Origin: Phenylobacterium sp. Root700
GTDB taxonomy: Bacteria; Pseudomonadota; Alphaproteobacteria; Caulobacterales; Caulobacteraceae
Assembly: GCF_001429025.1 (NCBI RefSeq)
Contig: NZ_LMHT01000034.1
Location: 178,888 to 240,361, forward strand
Reading direction: 5' to 3'
Length of the DNA stretch: 61,474 nucleotides
In this document: positions 1 through 8,317 of the stretch, piece after piece
Numbering within the stretch: position 1 is the stretch's first letter
Layout of the letters: every line of letters begins with the position of its first letter
Position numbers and translations under genes: made by a program
Notes under the pieces: model-generated
Database searches by the model: none
Told to the model about the DNA's origin: nothing
The model's input: the letters and a program-made list of their open reading frames with translations, nothing else

Positions 1-912
1 GCATCTGGTGAGCGGCGGGCCCCAGGGCGGTGTTGCAGGCGGCCAAGGCGGCGCTTCAGTTCGGTGATCCTGGCGCGGTTGGTCAGGGCGCCCGAGCCCT
101 CGGCCAGCATCATCACCTGGTCGGTGAACCAGTCCTCGCGGTCCTCGCAGGCCTGGGCGATCTCGGCGGCGAAGACCGGCTGCTTGCCGACCCAGGCGTA
201 GAGGGTCGTGGCGCACGGCATGTCCGGGCGCCGCGCGAGGCTGGCCAAGGACGCGCCCTGGCGGATTTCGTCGGCGATGAACTGGGTCAAGTCTGGTGTG
301 CAGGCGCCGAGCGCGCGGCGTCGGCGGCGGCCGATCCGCAGGGCGATGACCAGCGCCTGGTCGAACTGCGGCTCCGTCCGCCGCCAGCGGGCGACCACGC
401 CGCGCGACGGCAGGCCGGCGGCGGACTTGAGCATGGTCGCCAACGGCTCGCCCCGAGACGCGCACCACGATGGCGTCGGCCAGGGCGAGGTCGAAAGCCC
501 GCCAGCGACCCCGCCGCCCCTGGTCGCGGGCCGCCGCGCCGATCTGCTTCAGGCGATGGATCTCCTCGGCGAACGGCGCCTGCGTGGCGCGCCAATAGGC
601 GTAGAGGCGGCGGCTGGGCATGGCGCGGTCGCGCAGGATCTGGGTGATCGGCTCGCCGGCCCGCAACCGCGTCAGCAGGGCCTGGCCTTTGGCCTCATTG
701 AACGCGCCGTGGCGGATGAACGCGCCGCGACGCCGGGCGGCGGCGAGCTCGGCGGCGAAGCCCGGCTCGGCCCGCTCCCAGGCATGGACGCTGGCGTAGG
801 ATGGCATGCCCGGCTCGGCGCAAATGTTAGCGAGGGTTTCGCCGGCGGCGAGTCGGGTCAGAAGGTCTTGGCGGGCGTGGGGGTCGGTGTGCCGGTAGGC
901 GCGCGCGGGCAT
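1..912 (-). pseudogene. terminase-small-subunit-like HTH-repeat protein, frameshifted, 3' end off the window
   Basis: Reading the minus strand from an ATG at 912 gives a protein built of about four tandem repeats of roughly 60 residues. Each has a helix-turn-helix pattern of the type 'LLTRLAAGETLANICAEPGM', then a tryptophan or tyrosine segment and an acidic helix. This resembles the DNA-binding domain of phage Sf6-type terminase small subunits. Repeats 1 and 2 lie at about 912-600. In repeat 3 the frame breaks at about 449-456: the expected 'xGEPLATML' motif continues only one frame over, as if two bases were lost. The shifted frame then stays open through repeat 4 to the window edge, ending near 'ITELKRRLGRLQ'. 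It is either a true pseudogene or a sequencing error. The family call is by pattern only; function is unknown. A LexA-type box lies 33 bp upstream of the start. Confidence 0.6.
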
Positions 913-944
913 TGGGCGAGCGTAGCACGGTCGGGGGTTGGCCG

Positions 945-959
945 GAACATTTGGAGAAC
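945..959 (-). promoter_or_regulatory. LexA (SOS) box, GTTC-N7-GTTC
   Basis: The plus strand reads GAACATTTGGAGAAC, which on the minus strand is the exact alphaproteobacterial LexA direct repeat GTTC-N7-GTTC. It sits 33 bp upstream of the ATG of the HTH-repeat gene at 912, a normal operator position for that gene. Confidence 0.6.
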
Positions 960-1119
960 ATTTATCTCGGGCCGCACCGCAGGATGTCGAGCAGCTCGGC
1001 TCTTGGGATGCGGCGGGATGTCCGATTTTCGTCGCCGTTGTGGACAGCGAAAACGTCTGCTCCTGGTAGGGCCCGGTCGAAATTTCGCGCCTCAAACACG
1101 TCACTGCTAAGCTACGTGG

Positions 1120-1959
1120 ATGAACGACATTCTTTACACGCCTTCCGGGGTTCGTCTTCGCCGGCGCGTTTCGGGACCGGGACCACTCAACTGGCTCCTC
1201 TTGCCGGGGGGACCGGGAATTGGCTCGGAGAGCCTTCACGAGCTTGCAGATACGATGAACGTACCGGGTTCCGTCTGGATGGTTGATCTCCCAGGTGACG
1301 GCTCGAATCGCACGCCCCCAGGCGCGCCGGACGACATCTTCTCAGTGTGGCCACGAGCTGTGCTTGAAGCAGCCCAGGCTTTGCCTGACGTCGTGTTCGT
1401 CGGCCATTCGACCGGGGGGATGTACCTGCTCGATACGCCCGAGCTGGCGCCGCTGCTGAGAGGCTTGGCGTTGGTTGACACCGCTCCTGACGCCAAATGG
1501 CATCCGCACTTTGTGGCGATGACGCAGGCGTTTCCACTGCCCGACGTCGAGGCCGCGAGCGCGGTCTACGAAGCCGACCGATGCGACTCAAACATCGCCG
1601 CCGTCACGGTAGCCGCGGCGCCCTGGAATTTCACCGCGGCGGGCGTGGCCGCTGGGCGAGAACTGCTCGCGAGGATGCCGTATAACAGCGCGGCGGTAGA
1701 TTGGTCAGAGGCCCACTTCGACGACGTCTATGAGGCGCGCTGGTGGCCCGAAACCTTCCCGGTGCTTCGCATCGCGGGAGAAAACGATCGCATTGTCTGG
1801 CAAGGCGGTTGGAAGGCGCCACGCTTCCAGACCGCCAACGTTATTGAGCAAACCATTCCCGGCGGCGGTCACTTTCCCTGGATCGAGAATCCCGTAGCGG
1901 TGCGTCGGGCGTTTGCAGAATTCACGGCGAAAATCGCCGCTGGACGCGAAGTCCGCTAA
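1120..1959 (+). CDS. alpha/beta-fold hydrolase
   Basis: A 279-residue cytoplasmic hydrolase with no signal peptide. Visible features are the oxyanion-hole motif GGPG (residues 30-33), the nucleophile elbow GHSTGG with Ser97, an acid in GENDRIV (about Asp223) and a catalytic histidine in GGGHFPW (about His251). Together these give the Ser-Asp-His triad of the alpha/beta hydrolase superfamily, closest in style to proline iminopeptidase-like and epoxide hydrolase-like members. The substrate cannot be read from sequence. The gene stands alone, and its codon use is less GC-biased than its neighbours, which could mean it was acquired later. Confidence 0.85.
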   Translation: MNDILYTPSGVRLRRRVSGPGPLNWLLLPGGPGIGSESLHELADTMNVPGSVWMVDLPGDGSNRTPPGAPDDIFSVWPRAVLEAAQALPDVVFVGHSTGGMYLLDTPELAPLLRGLALVDTAPDAKWHPHFVAMTQAFPLPDVEAASAVYEADRCDSNIAAVTVAAAPWNFTAAGVAAGRELLARMPYNSAAVDWSEAHFDDVYEARWWPETFPVLRIAGENDRIVWQGGWKAPRFQTANVIEQTIPGGGHFPWIENPVAVRRAFAEFTAKIAAGREVR

Positions 1960-2036
1960 CCAACCATCTGAGGCTCTTAGAGCTTCTGCCTCGTGGACAG
2001 CGTCAATTTTCGCCACTCAGCATTGCACCACAGCAT

Positions 2037-2054
2037 AAAAACCGCCGGTTTTTT
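2037..2054 (+). terminator. small T-rich hairpin after the hydrolase gene
   Basis: AAAAACC-GCC-GGTTTTT followed by another T forms a 7-bp stem with a 3-nt loop, 78 bp after the hydrolase stop. The stem is A/T-rich and therefore weak. It is a plausible intrinsic terminator but not certain. Confidence 0.35.
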
Positions 2055-2133
2055 GGCAACCAGTTACCACCTAGGGGCGTTTTTCGGACCTGTGGCCTTG
2101 TTCCGGCTGGGCGTTGTTGTTGGGGTTATCAGT

Positions 2134-2694
2134 ATGGCGTCGCGTTCTGTTTGGGTGGTGTTGAGCCTGGGCTCGGCGCTGGCTTTGGCCGCCTGCGGGG
2201 AGAAATCCGCCGAGGGCGGGGCGCCGGGGGCGGTCGCGGCGGCGGGGGCTGGTCCTGAGGCGAAGGCCCAGGCCGAAGACGTGCGGGCGGCGGCCAAGGA
2301 GAGCGTGATTGCGCGGGGCATGACCTCGCACGGGACGGCCGAGGCCCAGGTGGTGGAGGCCGTGCGGCAGAACGGCATCCTGACGCTGAAGATCCGCTTT
2401 GGGCCCGTGCGGGCGCCGGGCGGCGGGACCGATTTCCACACGCTCTACGGCAATCCCAAGAAGGCCCAGGAAGAGATCGCCGTGGTGGCGGGGGATCGGA
2501 AATACTTCCTGCTGACCGACGCCGACGGCATGCCGCTGACGCCGCCGGACATGATGGTCAAGGTGACCAAGGACGCGCCGCTGGCCGGCACCTGGTGGGG
2601 CAAGTTCCCGGCCCCGCCGGCCGAGATCAAGACCGTCAGCCTGACCCTTCCCGAGGTCGAGGCGATCGAGAACATCCCCTTAAGCGACCGCTGA
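2134..2694 (+). CDS. putative lipoprotein, partner of the downstream OmpA gene
   Basis: A 186-residue protein starting at the ATG at 2134. This start places a clean lipoprotein signal at the N-terminus (MASRSVWVV..LALAAC|G, with the lipobox cysteine at about residue 22), so an upstream in-frame extension is rejected. After an Ala/Gly-rich linker comes an uncharacterised domain containing 'FHTLYGNPKKAQEE', 'KYFLLTDADG' and 'GTWWGKFPAPP', probably periplasmic. The OmpA-family gene begins 8 bp after its stop, so the two are likely cotranscribed and may act together at the envelope. The family is not recognised beyond 'hypothetical lipoprotein'. Confidence 0.75.
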   Translation: MASRSVWVVLSLGSALALAACGEKSAEGGAPGAVAAAGAGPEAKAQAEDVRAAAKESVIARGMTSHGTAEAQVVEAVRQNGILTLKIRFGPVRAPGGGTDFHTLYGNPKKAQEEIAVVAGDRKYFLLTDADGMPLTPPDMMVKVTKDAPLAGTWWGKFPAPPAEIKTVSLTLPEVEAIENIPLSDR

Positions 2695-2702
2695 GGCCTG
2701 TG

Positions 2703-3347
2703 ATGACGCGCATCTGCGCCCTGGCCGTCGCGGGCCTTTTCGTCGCCTTGCCGGCCGCCGCCGAGCCGTGGGGGCCGCTGGATGGGAGCAGTCCGCGGGC
2801 TGATGCGGCGGCGCGGGCGGCTCTGGCCAGGGGACGGGTCGATGTGCTGAAGGCGCGGGTCGATCCGCTGACCGGCTTGCAGCAGGCGACGAGCGGCCGC
2901 TCCGAGCCGTTGGCGAACCTGGCCTCCGATCTCAGCAGCCGGTTCCCGGGGCTGGGCGCCAGGGTCGAGGGCGAGCAGCTGCGGCTGAACCTGCAGAGCG
3001 ACGTGCTGTTCGACTTCGACAAGGCCGATATCCGCCAGGACGCCCTGCCGGTGCTGGACGCCATCGCGGCCGGGGCGGGGAAGCTGGGGAAGCTGGGGAA
3101 GCCGATCGCGGTGGAGGGCCATACCGACGCCAAGGGCTCGGACGCCTATAATCAGGGCCTGTCGGAACGCCGGGCCAAGGCGGTGGAGGCGGCGTTGAAG
3201 GCGCGGCTGGGCGGCGCAGCCGGGGCGCTGACCGCGCGGGGCTTTGGCGCCCAGCGGCCGGTGGCGGCGAACGTCAAGGCCGACGGGTCCGACGACCCGG
3301 CGGGGCGCCAGCGCAACCGGCGGGTCGAGATCGTGATCGGCGGCTAA
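2703..3347 (+). CDS. OmpA-family peptidoglycan-binding protein
   Basis: A 214-residue protein with a Sec signal peptide (about residues 1-20, ending ALPAAAEP). Its C-terminal OmpA/MotB domain (about 95-214) contains 'SDVLFDFDKADIRQDA', 'VEGHTDAKGSD', 'YNQGLSERRAKAVE' and 'RQRNRRVEIVI', the hallmarks of the meso-diaminopimelate-binding fold. No beta-barrel is visible, so it is probably a soluble periplasmic peptidoglycan anchor. It lies 8 bp downstream of the lipoprotein gene. Its TAA stop overlaps the stop of the convergent small gene within four bases. Confidence 0.85.
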   Translation: MTRICALAVAGLFVALPAAAEPWGPLDGSSPRADAAARAALARGRVDVLKARVDPLTGLQQATSGRSEPLANLASDLSSRFPGLGARVEGEQLRLNLQSDVLFDFDKADIRQDALPVLDAIAAGAGKLGKLGKPIAVEGHTDAKGSDAYNQGLSERRAKAVEAALKARLGGAAGALTARGFGAQRPVAANVKADGSDDPAGRQRNRRVEIVIGG

Positions 3348-3628
3348 ACGGCGGGGAGCGACCGGCTGGGGCAGAAGAAGACCAGCTTGAAGTCCTTTGG
3401 ATCGGTGTAGCCGCCGGCCGTGTGCGAGCGCGTCGACAGGGCCGGCGCATGCCCGACCAAGCCGAAGGGCGCGCCGCTCACGCCCGAGGCCTGGCAAGAG
3501 GGAGCAGGTTGGGCGCCGAGATCCTGGCCCGGCGCCGACAGTTCGCCATCGGCCGCGCGCGCGGCGCCGGCGGCGGCGATCGCCGCCACGCAGGCGGCGG
3601 TCTGGATCAACAGGGTCAGTCTGGTCAT
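3344..3628 (-). CDS. small secreted protein of unknown function
   Basis: A 94-residue protein with a typical signal peptide (MTRLTLLIQTAAC..AAGAARA|AD, about residues 1-25) and a mature part of about 69 residues with two cysteines. A GGGG Shine-Dalgarno lies 6 bp before the ATG. It is convergent with the OmpA gene and shares its stop bases. The mature segment 'GQDLGAQPAPSCQASG' loosely resembles the start of the mature domain of the next secreted protein (3745-4041), so the two may be distant paralogues. No function is recognised. Confidence 0.65.
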   Translation of the reverse strand: MTRLTLLIQTAACVAAIAAAGAARAADGELSAPGQDLGAQPAPSCQASGVSGAPFGLVGHAPALSTRSHTAGGYTDPKDFKLVFFCPSRSLPAV

Positions 3629-3744
3629 GTTCAGCCCCTTTCGATGAATGGTGGCTGCGGCGCCGGGATCAGGGGACGCCCGGCTCAGCCCGGTGGGGAC
3701 CGGGCCGGGCGTTCGCCCTGACGTCGGCGCCTGGTGTTGGAACC

Positions 3745-4041
3745 TTATTCGGGCTCTGGCTCCGCGTGCGGATTACAGGCGTCCCCGGGGTTGAAGTAGC
3801 GCGCCACGATGTCGAAGAGCTGCATCGTATGCCCGTAGTTCTGAGTCTTTCCCGCCGGGTTGCCCGGAGCCCCTTCGGGGATGTCGTTCAGCCCTGAAAA
3901 CGCGCAGATCGAGTTGGCGTGCGCGGGGCCGGCGGTGTCCTTGCCGGTTCCCGTGACTTCACCGGCGAAGGCCGGCGCGGCGCTCAAGGCGGCCGCGGCG
4001 GCGCAGGCCGCCATCGTGACGAACGGAGCAGTTCTCATCAT
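3745..4041 (-). CDS. small secreted protein of unknown function
   Basis: A 98-residue protein. I place the start at the ATG at 4041, with a GGTGA motif just upstream; a GTG at 4050 and an ATG at 4038 are alternatives. The signal peptide ends near 'LSAAPAFA|GEV'. The mature part contains 'GPAHANSICAFSGLND', 'NPAGKTQNYGHTMQ' and a Pro/Glu tail, with two cysteines that could form a disulfide. It is likely periplasmic or exported. The next gene on this strand is another small secreted protein. Confidence 0.6.
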   Translation of the reverse strand: MMRTAPFVTMAACAAAAALSAAPAFAGEVTGTGKDTAGPAHANSICAFSGLNDIPEGAPGNPAGKTQNYGHTMQLFDIVARYFNPGDACNPHAEPEPE

Positions 4042-4247
4042 CTCAATCACCGTTGCTCGACAACCGGCGGCGATCCCGCCAAGCGACCAGCAGGCGCCCG
4101 TTTACGCAGGCCCGTCATCCCGCAATTGAGGGATGATACGGCTCTATTTGACCGTGCGAAAACTTGCCTGGCCCCGGCGCTGCAGTAACCTCGCCGCCAG
4201 TGTAACCAGCGTCAGACGTTGTTTTCACCTGAGCGGGGTCGCGGCCC

Positions 4248-4997
4248 ATGATCAACGCAGAGGGCCGGCGCGCCACGATTGCGAAGACGCCTGCGCGCGG
4301 GGCGCCCGATCGAACTTGGCGTGCGCCCGAGCCGCGGACGTTCGACAACCCCGCCCCTGACAACCCCGCCGCCGTCGTCGGCCAACCGGCCCTGGCCAAA
4401 CAAGGGGCGCTGCTGATCGGGGCGGCGTTTGGGGCGCTGGGCCTGGCCGCCTTCATCTGCGACGGCTTGGCGCTGGTCCGTGTGCTGACGCCGGTGGCGC
4501 AGTCGGCCCTGGAGGCCGGGCGTATCCGGCTGGTGAACGGCCACCTCTCGGCGCCGGCGCATTACGACTGCGCCGAGATGGAGGCCGCCATCGCGGCGGC
4601 CGCCTCGTCCGACCTGGCCGGACCTGAACCGACGACGCGGACCGTCGTGAACCGCGACCTGCGTGAGCTCGCCCGCGTGCAGGTCATCGACGTGATCACC
4701 CTGCCGCGCCAGGCCTCGCCGCTCAGCTTCGAGCCGCGGGCGGTGGTGGTGTTGCGCGGCGGGGAGCGCAATCAGGTCGAGCTGGAGGCCATATTGATCC
4801 GCGCCTTCGGATTGACCCCGGCCGAGGCGCAGGTCGGCGCCCTGCTGACCCTGGGCGAACCGCGCGAGATGATCGCGGCGGCGCGCGGCGCCTCGCTGCA
4901 GACCGTCCGCAGCCAGATCAAGAGCATCTTCGCCAAGCTGAGCGTGACCCGCGAGCGCGAGCTGGTGTCGTTGCTGACCAAGATCACCCAGCGTTGA
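4248..4997 (+). CDS. LuxR-type HTH transcriptional regulator
   Basis: A 249-residue regulator. The C-terminal 60 residues form a LuxR/GerE helix-turn-helix ('LTPAEAQVGALLTLGEP' ... 'GASLQTVRSQIKSIFAKLSV'). The preceding region (about 45-180) looks like the sensory half of the alphaproteobacterial 'helix-turn-helix transcriptional regulator' group, with a duplicated PAS-like pattern, but has no recognisable ligand motif. The first 45 residues are Pro/Arg-rich and low in complexity, so the true start could be further in. It is a single gene, divergent from the secreted-protein gene at 3745-4041. Confidence 0.75.
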   Translation: MINAEGRRATIAKTPARGAPDRTWRAPEPRTFDNPAPDNPAAVVGQPALAKQGALLIGAAFGALGLAAFICDGLALVRVLTPVAQSALEAGRIRLVNGHLSAPAHYDCAEMEAAIAAAASSDLAGPEPTTRTVVNRDLRELARVQVIDVITLPRQASPLSFEPRAVVVLRGGERNQVELEAILIRAFGLTPAEAQVGALLTLGEPREMIAAARGASLQTVRSQIKSIFAKLSVTRERELVSLLTKITQR

Positions 4998-5088
4998 GCT
5001 TGCACAGGGGTCAGGCTGGAGTGCTATGGCGTCTGGGACAGGCCGCGCGCCGGCCGCGTCGATCAAGAACAAGTAAGAGGAAAGCCAG

Positions 5089-5469
5089 ATGTTTTCACAC
5101 GTGATGGTCGGGACCAACGACCTGGCCAAGGCCAAGGGTTTTTATGACGCGGTGCTGGGCACGCTGAACGTGCCGCCGTCGTTCATCGACGGGCACCGGA
5201 TGTTCTACATGACCAAGAGCGGCGTGTTCGGCGTGTCTGAGCCGATCAACGGCGAGCCGGCCTGCCACGCCAACGGCGCCACCATCGGCTTCGCCTGCGA
5301 GTCGAGCGAACAGGCCGACGCCTGGCACGCGGCCGGCGTGGCCAATGGCGGCACCACCTGCGAGGATCCGCCCGGCGTGCGCGCCGGCGGCATGGGCAAG
5401 ATGTACCTGGCCTATCTGCGCGACCCGGACGGCAACAAGCTGTGCGCCATGCACCGCATGCCCGCCTAG
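5089..5469 (+). CDS. VOC (glyoxalase/bleomycin-resistance) family protein
   Basis: A 126-residue single-domain vicinal-oxygen-chelate protein starting 'MFSHVMVGTNDLAKAKGFYDAVLG' and ending with the typical 'YLAYLRDPDGNKLCAMHR'. Candidate metal ligands are His4, a central residue and the glutamate-equivalent in the last strand, where this protein has Cys/Ala. Metal binding is therefore uncertain. It has a good ribosome binding site (AGAGGAAAG) and is otherwise solitary. Substrate unknown. Confidence 0.85.
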   Translation: MFSHVMVGTNDLAKAKGFYDAVLGTLNVPPSFIDGHRMFYMTKSGVFGVSEPINGEPACHANGATIGFACESSEQADAWHAAGVANGGTTCEDPPGVRAGGMGKMYLAYLRDPDGNKLCAMHRMPA

Positions 5470-5521
5470 GGCCAAGTCTTCCGCGCCGCCGGTCGCAAGG
5501 GCCGGCGGCGCGGGATCTGGG

Positions 5522-6316
5522 CTAGCGGCCGATGAAGACCGGCTTGCGCTTTTCGAGGAAGGCCCTGCGGGCCTCCTTGCCGTCCTGGCTGCCGAAGGCG
5601 CGGCCGATGTTGGAGACCTCGTAGCGGAGCTGCTGCTCCATATCGTGGGACTCGTAGGACTTCACGATGCCGCGCTTGAGCAGGCGCAGGGTGATCGGCG
5701 ACCACTCGCAGAGCTGGGCGCAATACTCGGCCAGGCGCTCGGTGAACTGATCGTCGGAGACGACCTCGCCGGCCATGCCCCAGTCGACGGCCTGCTGGCC
5801 GGTCAGGGTGCGGTTCTCCATCATGAAGCGCATGGCGCGCTCATAGCCCATGGCCTGCGGGAGGGTGATGGTGAGGCCGGCGTCCGGCGAGCCGCCGATG
5901 CGGGTGTAGCCGGCCATCAGCCGCGCGCTGGAGGCGATCAGCCGCACGTCGGTGGCCATGGCTAGGCCGAGGCCCGCGCCGACCGCCACGCCGTTGATGC
6001 CGCCGACCACCGGCTTGTCGCAACGCTTGCGGGTGGCGAGCACGAACTGGCCGACCCAGCTGATGTCGTCCAGTTGGGCGGTCATCGGCGGGGCGGGATG
6101 GAAGGGCTCGGCGCCCGAGAGGTCCAGGCCCGCGCAGAAGGCGTCGCCCGAGCCGGTCACCGCCACCACCCAGACATTGTCGTCGCGCGCGGCCTCGTCG
6201 ATGGCCGCGACGATCCCCCAGGCCAGCTGCTGGCTCAGCGCGTTCTTCTTCTCCGGACGGTTCAGGCGGATGGTCCGCACGTGGCCGGCGTCGGAAACCT
6301 CGACGAGATTGGTCAT
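5522..6316 (-). CDS. enoyl-CoA hydratase/isomerase family protein
   Basis: A 264-residue crotonase-superfamily protein. It shows 'IRLNRPEKKNALS', the oxyanion-hole segment 'AFCAGLDLSG', and 'KPVVGGINGVAVGAGLGLAMATDVRLIA'. In the usual catalytic glutamate positions it has 'YTRIGGSPDAGLTITLPQAMG', that is, Asp rather than Glu in the second position. It could be a hydratase, isomerase or thioesterase-like member. It diverges from the methyltransferase gene at 6400 and no fatty-acid operon is adjacent. Confidence 0.85.
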   Translation of the reverse strand: MTNLVEVSDAGHVRTIRLNRPEKKNALSQQLAWGIVAAIDEAARDDNVWVVAVTGSGDAFCAGLDLSGAEPFHPAPPMTAQLDDISWVGQFVLATRKRCDKPVVGGINGVAVGAGLGLAMATDVRLIASSARLMAGYTRIGGSPDAGLTITLPQAMGYERAMRFMMENRTLTGQQAVDWGMAGEVVSDDQFTERLAEYCAQLCEWSPITLRLLKRGIVKSYESHDMEQQLRYEVSNIGRAFGSQDGKEARRAFLEKRKPVFIGR

Positions 6317-6399
6317 GGCGTATTCCCCCTGTTGTCGTGATCGGCGTTGACGACAGAATGGACGGGGTGGGAGGTGGAGGCCAGCCCGAAGGAGCCGAC

Positions 6400-7011
6400 A
6401 TGACCGCCCAGCCGCCCTTGCACGACGCCGACACCCTGGCCTTCTACGACCGCGAGGCGAGCGCCTATGCGGCGCGAACCCAGGCCGAGCCGACGCGGCT
6501 GCGCGACTTCCTGATGACCCTGCGGCCGCGCGCCAAGATCCTGGAGCTGGGCTGCGGCGGCGGGCGCGACGCCGAGTTCATGCTGGCGGCCGGCTTCGAG
6601 GTCACCCCGACCGACGGCTCGAGCGGGCTGGCCGCGCAGGCGGAGGCCCGGCTGGGCCAGCCGGTACGGGTGATGCGGTTCGAGGAGCTGGAGGAGGTCG
6701 CCGCCTATGACGGCGTCTGGGCCAACGCCTGCCTGCTGCATGTGCCCGAGGAGGGCCTGGCCGACGTGCTCACGCGCATCCACCGGGCGCTGAAGCCGGG
6801 CGGGCGGTTCTATGCGGGGTTCAAGTCCGGCGACGGCGGGGATCGCGACAGCCTGGGCCGGTACTACAATTTCCCGAGCGAGGAGCGGCTGCGGGCGGCC
6901 TATGGCGCGGCGGGAGCCTGGGCGCCGCTGGACGTCACCACCGGCCAGGGCGGCGGCTTCGACGGCGTGCCGCGGACCTGGCTGCACGTGCTGGCGGTGA
7001 AGGGGGCCTAG
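6400..7011 (+). CDS. class I SAM-dependent methyltransferase
   Basis: I choose the ATG at 6400 (MTAQPPLHDADTL) because a GGAG motif sits 6 bp before it; an in-frame extension to 6337 has no such support. The 203-residue protein has the SAM-binding motif I 'ILELGCGGGRDAEFM', motif II 'VTPTDGS', and 'YDGVWANACLLHVP' followed by 'RALKPGGRFYAGFK', like UbiE/Tam-type enzymes. The substrate is unknown. It diverges from the enoyl-CoA hydratase gene. Confidence 0.85.
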   Translation: MTAQPPLHDADTLAFYDREASAYAARTQAEPTRLRDFLMTLRPRAKILELGCGGGRDAEFMLAAGFEVTPTDGSSGLAAQAEARLGQPVRVMRFEELEEVAAYDGVWANACLLHVPEEGLADVLTRIHRALKPGGRFYAGFKSGDGGDRDSLGRYYNFPSEERLRAAYGAAGAWAPLDVTTGQGGGFDGVPRTWLHVLAVKGA

Positions 7012-7104
7012 ATCCTCCCCTCAATGCTTCGTCATGGCCGGCCGCTTGCGCTGGCCATCCATAGACTCCGAGGTCGGAGTTTTCCCCGAGGGGTTTGTGT
7101 TTAT

Positions 7105-7132
7105 GGGTCCCCGGGACAAGCCCGGGGATGAC
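7105..7132. repeat. short palindromic intergenic repeat (GGGTCCC...GGGATGAC family)
   Basis: GTCCCCGGGACAAGCCCGGGG forms a strong hairpin between the convergent methyltransferase and nrdB genes. It matches the GGGTCCC...GGGATGA(C) hairpin family seen at several other spacers in this window. Confidence 0.6.
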
Positions 7133-7156
7133 GAGCAGATAGGGTTGAGAGCCGCT

Positions 7157-8191
7157 CTACTCCGCCGGGACGTCGCTGCGCTTGGCGAGGGTCTTGTCGA
7201 AGGCGGCCCAGACGCCGGCGTCGCCGTGCCATTGGCCCTTGGTCGCGGCCTTGGAGTATTCGGTCGAACGGGCCTCGAAGAAGTTGGCGTGCTCGACGCC
7301 CGACAGCATCGATTGCAGCCAGGGCAGCGGGTTCTCGCGGACGCCGCCGTAGACCTCCGGCAGGCCCAGCTGGCGCAGGCGCCAGTCGGCGATGAAGCGG
7401 ATGTAGTTCTTGATGTCGTCGGGGGTCATGCCCTGGACCTCGCCAGCGTTGAACGCCAGGTCGATGAAGGCGTCTTCCAGGCCCACCACCGTCTTGCAGC
7501 AGTCGATGATGTCGTCGGCCACCGACTTGGTCACCGCGCCGGTCTCGGCGTTGAAGGCATGGTAGAGCTTGATGATGCCTTCGCAGTGCAGGCTCTCGTC
7601 GCGCACCGACCACGAGACGATCTGGCCCATGCCCTTCATCTTGTTGTGGCGCGGGAAGTTCAGCAGCATCGCGAAGCTGGCGAACAGCTGCAGGCCCTCG
7701 GTGAAGCCGCCGAACATGGCCAGCGTGCGGGCGATGTCGGCGTTCGAATCGACGCCGAACTTCTGCATGTAGTCGTGCTTGTCGCGCATCTCCTGGTAAT
7801 CCAGGAAGGCCGTGAACTCGCTGTCGGGCATGCCGATGGTTTCGAGCAGCAGGGCGTAGGCCGCGATGTGGATCGTCTCCATGTTGGAGAACGAGGCCAG
7901 CATCATCTTCACCTCGGTGGGTTTGAAGACGCGGCTGTAGCGTTCCATGTAGTTGTCGTTCACCTCAACGTCCGATTGGGTGAAGAACCGGAAGATCTGG
8001 GTGAGGAGATTGCGCTCCTTGTCGTTGAGCTTGGCGGCCCAATCCTTGAGGTCCTCGCCCAGCGGCACCTCTTCGGGCATCCAGTGGACCTGCTGTTGCT
8101 TCTTCCAGAAGTCGTAGGCCCACGGATAGCGGAACGGCTTGTAGGCGAACGACGGCGTGAGCAGGCCTGGCAGGGTGGATTTGGCGGTCAC
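7157..8191 (-). CDS. nrdB: ribonucleoside-diphosphate reductase, beta (radical) subunit
   Basis: A 344-residue class I NrdB. The diiron-binding helices are visible: 'FTQSDVEVNDNYMERYSRVF', 'NMETIHIAAYALLLETIG', 'DYQEMRDKHDYM', 'EGLQLFASFAMLLNFPRHNKMKGMGQIVSWSVRDESLHCEGI'. It generates the radical used by NrdA to reduce ribonucleotides to dNTPs. nrdA is not adjacent but about 20 kb away (27726-29591) on the same strand. Both promoters carry matching NrdR-like box pairs starting 59 bp upstream of the start codon, which suggests common control. It diverges from the GST gene at 8318. Confidence 0.95.
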   Translation of the reverse strand: MTAKSTLPGLLTPSFAYKPFRYPWAYDFWKKQQQVHWMPEEVPLGEDLKDWAAKLNDKERNLLTQIFRFFTQSDVEVNDNYMERYSRVFKPTEVKMMLASFSNMETIHIAAYALLLETIGMPDSEFTAFLDYQEMRDKHDYMQKFGVDSNADIARTLAMFGGFTEGLQLFASFAMLLNFPRHNKMKGMGQIVSWSVRDESLHCEGIIKLYHAFNAETGAVTKSVADDIIDCCKTVVGLEDAFIDLAFNAGEVQGMTPDDIKNYIRFIADWRLRQLGLPEVYGGVRENPLPWLQSMLSGVEHANFFEARSTEYSKAATKGQWHGDAGVWAAFDKTLAKRSDVPAE

Positions 8192-8249
8192 GGCGGGCTT
8201 TCCAACTGGACGGATTCGGACGAGAGCGATGCTAGCTTAACGCACCATT

Positions 8250-8296
8250 CACCAACATCTAGTGCCGACTTGCCCCCTAGACCCAAGATGTTGTGA
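8250..8296 (-). promoter_or_regulatory. pair of NrdR-like boxes upstream of nrdB
   Basis: Box 1 (8250-8265, CACCAACATCTAGTGC) matches about 10 of 16 positions of the NrdR consensus acaCwAtATaTwGtgt. Box 2 (8281-8296, ACCCAAGATGTTGTGA) matches about 12 of 16. Their starts are 31 bp apart, the helical phasing usual for NrdR pairs. Box 1 starts 59 bp upstream of the nrdB ATG, the same distance as at nrdA. A GATTC (GANTC) site lies at 8213-8217. Confidence 0.6.
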
Positions 8297-8317
8297 ACGG
8301 CCTGGGGAGAAAACCGG

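Noticed and set aside
30..1110. Two long plus-strand open frames (30-647 and 208-1110)
   Set aside because: They are antisense to the HTH-repeat gene; the translations are Arg/Ala/Gly-rich without domain patterns, as expected for open frames opposite GC-rich genes.
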